Source: Flammula alnicola (taxonomy: Eukaryota > Basidiomycota > Agaricomycetes > Agaricales > Strophariaceae). Taken from it: DNA of 64,000 bases. A model generated the notes under the pieces. It ran no database searches and was not told the DNA's origin. It saw only the letters and a list, made by a program, of their open reading frames with translations. The position numbers were made by a program, and so were the translations under genes. Shown in pieces: positions 59,630 to 64,000 of this stretch. The stretch's first letter is position 1, and the number at the start of each line of letters is the position of its first letter. The DNA lies in assembly GCA_015499995.1 (NCBI GenBank), contig JADNRV010000009.1, forward strand, positions 62,001-126,000, written 5' to 3'.

Positions 59630-60985
59630 AGGATAAATGCGAGAAGAATTAAGAAGGGTGAATCTCACCTCTCCCCATGCCTGTGGATGGATTTTACACT
59701 TCATTTTTTCACACAGGACATTGGATGGCTCGGTGCCGTAACATCACGAATGTACATCGCGCGACGAATAGCCCGCATTGTTGTGATAGCAATCCTTGAC
59801 GTGTAAGCTGCTTTTGAGTCAAATCAAGTCATATCAGGTTGATAATAAGTGCGCTAACCTCTTCGCTTCTCACAGAAGATGCAGACCACTCGTTCGAAGG
59901 AGTTAGCAAGATAAGGCGGAGCACCCTTTTCCAAGGTGAAGGAATACGATAAAATCCGTGGGTCCGGGGCCTGAAACTTGAAGCTTAAGAGTCTTCTGGT
60001 ACAATTGAGATGGCCGCAATGTTGAGAGTGTTCCGTGGGCAGAGTCGCGTCCGTCAGAGCGCAATACGAGGTGGTGTTCAAGAGCAAGACGCGTGAAAAA
60101 GCTGATGCGTCATTCAACACCCATCCGGCAGTTCGGCGCTGTCACTATCTAGTGTGTTGCCGACCTGCCGTTGTCACAGTGAGATCCGGCATGGCTTTCG
60201 GCTAGATTAGATGCGTAGATTAGATCCCATCAATTCCACTCTTTGCCTGCGACGCTATACCGCACGGCGAGCTCGACGCGTATCCGAGCGTCTGCTATCC
60301 AGTGTCTCAGATTGGAATGCTCGATTGACATACGCCTGAACCCACCTACATCAAGAATTGTATCTTTCTATCACACGGCGCGAATTTTCAGTGATGAATC
60401 GGAACACACCATGCCGAATACCACGAAAGAACACACCTCGACAGCCCTCAGGCGAGCAAGCAATTGATGCCAGGTGAATGGGTGATCTCCCATTTTTTCT
60501 GGTCGGGTACATTAAATGAGAAAAACCAAGATTGAAGAAGTTAAATGGTACATAAATTCTAGGTTCGCCTCCCATATACATCGTACACCACTGTAGTTAA
60601 GTAAAAGATACTCGAAATTTTGTCAAGTTGGTTCCATCGAAATGCCAAACCAGCCAGTCTCCTCGAACGTAAGCGCTTCAGAGAGCTTGATGACATTGTC
60701 GGCAGCCGCCTCTGGCGGGAAATGAGGGACGTTAGGAGCGTATTTGGCCATCAACTCGTTGAGACTCTCCCGAGAGGTGTTTGCGACCGGCCTGCCAAGA
60801 GCGCGTGACAAAACATAACGCTATATTCGTAAAAGCCAATATCGATTGGGGGGAAATACTGTCTCCGATAGTCTACATGAGACAGGAAGAGCTTTCGCTA
60901 GGATGGAGAGATCGATCTGATTAAGGAAAAGGCCAAGCCTGGCCTTAATACCAGAACACCTCGCCCACGAGGTTGGAGAACGAAG
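59630..60985. other. Intergenic with a short coding relic at 60623-60835 (minus)
   Basis: On the minus strand LSRALGRPVANTSRESLNEL, then APNVPHFPPEAAADNVIKLS and TFEETGWFGISMEPT end at a stop at 60623. It reads like the C-terminus of an enzyme, but no upstream exon is visible and I do not recognise the family. The rest holds nothing supportable. Confidence 0.4.
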
Positions 60986-60989
60986 GAAC

Positions 60990-61200
60990 ACTAGAAATAA
61001 AATAAAACAACATCGACAATGTGACGGAAAGCCCCGAATCTCCACAAAAAGCAGCCTGGCACCACGTCTACGTCAATACCAAGCCAATGCCCGCAATCTG
61101 AAATGTATTCAACTCGCGCAGAAGGCTAGGGTGGATTCGCTTGCACAGACTGCTTGATAAATGGCTCGACTGTCAAAAGGGAGCGGATTGCGATAGAAAG
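60990..61200. repeat. Dispersed repeat copy C
   Basis: Contains AACTCGCGCAGAAGGCTAGG at 61111-61130 and ACTGCTTGATAAATGG, matching copy A (47159) almost exactly and copy B (49855) less well, in the same orientation. On the minus strand LLRELNTFQIAGIGLV parallels LLRELDTLPIAGVGLI of copy A; the frame then stops. Confidence 0.6.
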
Positions 61201-61239
61201 CGAGAGAAAAGGATGACTGGTAAGAACGATTGCTTACTC

Positions 61240-62490
61240 ATTTAATTTCCAAGACATGCCGAGGGTGGACCATTCTCCTTTTCTTTATGCACCCAGACGG
61301 AGCATGGTGCATGGAGAAAGATACCGCTATATCTTGTCGCTATATGCCGCTCGGATGCAGAAGTGCACGATAGGTACGCACTAAGTTCATAGGTCGTCGA
61401 GAGTTCGCCTAGTTCTTTATCATCCATTTTTCGCACCTCGGAGGCGGAGACCCATCGCATGAACATGCTGCCTGCGGGCACATGCTAGGGAGTACGTCTG
61501 TCGAACCATCACCCTTCGAAGTATACAAGATAGGGACGAGATGAAGGGTTAAACGGTAGCGATAAGAACCGCATATATTGACGGGCGTCATGAATATCCA
61601 CGGTTTGCAAAGAGGGAGACGGAGCGGCAGGGGTCAAAATTGAACTACTCGCGCGACACCTTCCAAGTGCACATGATAGGGTAAAGCACTGGCCATTAAC
61701 GTGAAGATCGATGAGGGTTATAATAGACCGCTGATTTGCGCAACACGAAAACATTTGGTAGAGGGCGACGGCCAACGAAAAAAAATAATAACAGGAAGGA
61801 CAAAATTACAGGGATGATGGACCTTATTCAATTTGCAAGGGTCACCCATACCCAAAGAAAAACTAGGAGACAGAGACAGCACTGATGAGCGCCATCATGT
61901 GGATCCAGCAGACGATGTTAGCGAGGCAGATAAACGCGATCCTGTTTCGACAGTGGCGTAAAGACCTCGAGCTCAGCTTGACGATCAGTAGACGGAAGCT
62001 ACGCAGAATATGCCCCTGCTAGCTCTGCCATTCGACTCAAGAGTGCTGTGATGAGAAAGAGAAGAAAGAACGATGATAGGCCGAATCTCACAGAAAGGAA
62101 TCAAACGGAACAGTCCAGTGTTCTCACGCACAGACCTCGGACTTTCTCAGACTTTCTCTCGCACTCAGTCTTGTCACGGAATGTAACTAGTTAACTAATG
62201 GTGCGCTGTACGAAACTCATGGAAAACCCATATATATGTATCTAGTACCAACATATCATGAGCGCAACATCCCCAGCCAAAAAGCCTGCTTCGTAACTGC
62301 TTGGGAATCGAGGTCTTCATGGGGGACTGCGTACGGAAAGCGATAACAGCATGGCACGATGCATATTTTACTAGGTCTCGATACGGCGTTCTGGAATCAG
62401 CAAAATCCAGACGAAGGGTGTCCTTCTTGCGGCTGAAGAGACCACACATGGCAGAACAAATAAACGATACGAGAATGCAACAATATGAGA
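61240..62490. other. Intergenic, nothing recognised
   Basis: ORFs of up to 117 codons on either strand (62195-62548 minus, 62301-62648 plus) overlap antisense and have no recognisable motif. Confidence 0.35.
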
Positions 62491-62499
62491 ATGAAAATC

Positions 62500-63045
62500 G
62501 CTGTGCCTTGCAGAAGCAAGAAGAAGCAGGTTTTCGGCGATCTGTCAACTGTCCACCACCAAGCCGGCTACATAAAGTATGTCGCCGACCTAGAGCTATA
62601 CTCCACTCCGAGCCTGCGTCGACATCGAGCAGCGGAACCTATGTATAGCGTGGACGGTAACAAAGTCACTGAAAGATCTGCTTCTCTCTGTTGTGCAGGC
62701 GCAAGTACCGTGCGATGTGAGCGAGGGAATGCAAAGGACAAGTAGAAGGGAGGTAAATCTGGTTCGCTATCGCTTGCACAAGCCAGAAGAAGCAGAGCAC
62801 GGCAGACACGGGTGGCTGAACAGTCTACCATCAAGGCCAGCCACATAAGTATGTAATTATAAGGAACCTTAATCAACATACCGAGCCTGCATGCAAGCGG
62901 AGCAGCGGTAGGTATAAGTTGGACGGTACCAGTATTCCATGCCCTGATGCTCTGCTTCTGGTTGGCATACAGTAGCAAAAATGGGGAGAGAAGCAGAGAG
63001 ATGAACAGGCGACATGAGCGCTCACCACAAGCTGGCTGATAGACA
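62500..63045. repeat. Two-copy degenerate tandem repeat, period about 272
   Basis: Matching words recur 272 bases apart: AGAAGAAGCAG (62518, 62784), TACATAAAGTATGT against CACATAAGTATGT (62570, 62842), CGAGCCTGC with GAGCAGCGG (62610, 62882), GGACGGTAAC against GGACGGTACC, and TCTGCTTCT (62680, 62953). The two copies have diverged with small indels. No coding frame is kept through both. Confidence 0.6.
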
Positions 63046-63860
63046 AACCTGACTACAAAGTAGACCGCTAGTTCAGAGAGAGACAATACCTGGAGACGAG
63101 GAGGAGAGGGAAGTACGAATGCCCAGTGTCTGAATCATGGCTTCCGCTGGGGTATTTATACATTTTCCTATGTTGACTATTGTCCAGTGTGTTTGTCATG
63201 CCGATGTGGCCCATCTCGAGGTCTTGCATTGTCTGCAACACCCGTTCCCCGAGCCCCATGTCTCTAATTATTATCCTGGTTCTGTGCAATTTTGACCGCT
63301 TGGCCCATGCCCTACTCATGCAGGGGACAGTGAGGGCCAAGGAAATACAAGATAAGAGTAGGCCGTTACAAATGCTTTACATTATTCCATCCCGGGCCGT
63401 CACTTCTAGCTGTGCATGGTGGCCCGTCGCAGTGGCATGAATTCAAATTTGACTCCACCATGCATAGATTGAATAATCATGATATTTCAACGAAAGCATG
63501 TACCTTGTGATAATTGTATGAGCCGGAGGGACCCATCCTTTCGCAGCATAGGTAAAAATTCATAGAGGTAGGTGAGAAGGATGACGAGCAGGCATAAAGA
63601 GGTGCTGTTGGGCGAAATGACGGGTCGTGGATACAGCAAATCGATACCCGTTTTCTCCAAGGATTCGCTATTGTGTTAAATTATTTCTGGTTTACCTATG
63701 AGCTGATATTTGCGAAGGCAGTCTATAACCAAGGCCGCACCTATATTTCAAGTATAAACTACTCCAAAAGACGCCATGTACACCTGCACACTCTGAACGC
63801 CGGTCTTGACCAACAAGTCATAGACAATTCCACCCAGGTACCCAATCACTCCGTTTAAAT
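63046..63860. other. Intergenic, nothing recognised
   Basis: No gene, RNA or repeat that I can support. Confidence 0.4.
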
Positions 63861-63864
63861 CTAA

Positions 63865-63935
63865 AATCTTGGGGCTCGACTTGCATCTTCATTTTCCCGC
63901 TTGTACAAGTGCTCGCATAGATCTCAGTCTGTGTT
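63865..63935 (+). repeat. SDR-type 3' flank fragment at the right edge
   Basis: GGGGCTCGACTT, CTTCATTTTCCC, GCTTGTACAAGTGCTCG and the following AGATCTCAGTCTGTGTT match the region after SDR copy 2 (54506-54590) in order and orientation. No SDR codons precede it, so only the flank survives here. Confidence 0.6.
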
Positions 63936-64000
63936 ACATTTTAACATGGTCCTCTTCCGTAGCATACGTGTTTCACTGGCAGTATACTGTACTGTATCTA

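Overview
The window looks like nuclear DNA from an agaricomycete (mushroom-type basidiomycete). Genes are split by many 45-65 bp GT-AG introns with CTAAT-like branch points. There is a DUF6593 protein, a type typical of this group, a secreted blue-copper protein, a Zn2Cys6/fungal_trans regulator and F-box/LRR-like proteins. Nothing bacterial, organellar or viral was recognised, and I saw no convincing tRNA or rRNA gene.

Layout. 1-0.8 kb: 5' part of a secreted cupredoxin gene, leaving the left edge. 3.4-5.0 kb: a broken, intron-containing copy of mitochondrial HSP60. 5.4-6.3 kb: a disordered basic protein with an apparent frameshift. 8.6-9.4 kb: DUF6593 gene. 12.7-13.1 kb: coiled-coil pseudogene. 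14.5-15.0 kb: 3' remnant of a short-chain dehydrogenase (SDR). 15.2-16.9 kb: RING/coiled-coil protein. 17.3-26.0 kb: a dense stretch with an unrecognised gene, the Zn2Cys6 regulator, a HEAT-like tail, a histidine-phosphatase pseudogene and another unrecognised gene. 26.0-29.6 kb: no gene seen. 29.7-31.2 kb: RAE1/GLE2 mRNA-export WD40 gene. 31.5-33.0 and 38.7-40.1 kb: F-box-like proteins, with two decayed genes between them. 40.4-43.4 kb: saccharolysin/thimet-type M3 oligopeptidase.

The right third (44-64 kb) is a repeat-rich accessory region. It holds three full-length paralogous SDR genes, a TA-flanked MITE just upstream of one of them, a ~240 bp-arm inverted repeat built from SDR 3' sequence, two small ORFs sharing a CRGC...H...C putative zinc motif, a decayed Old Yellow Enzyme gene, a three-copy dispersed repeat and a 272-bp-period tandem repeat.

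Core housekeeping genes (RAE1, the M3 peptidase) and the regulator appear essentially intact. Around them are many genes stopped by single nonsense codons, several at TGA or TAG where CGA or CAG is expected. That is what C-to-T decay of methylated cytosines would leave, though the ancestral codons are inferred. The strongest observations are two 6-nt microexons in unrelated genes, one of which carries a zinc-ligand cysteine of the DNA-binding domain, and the SDR amplification with a conserved GC-AG intron and an inverted-repeat by-product.
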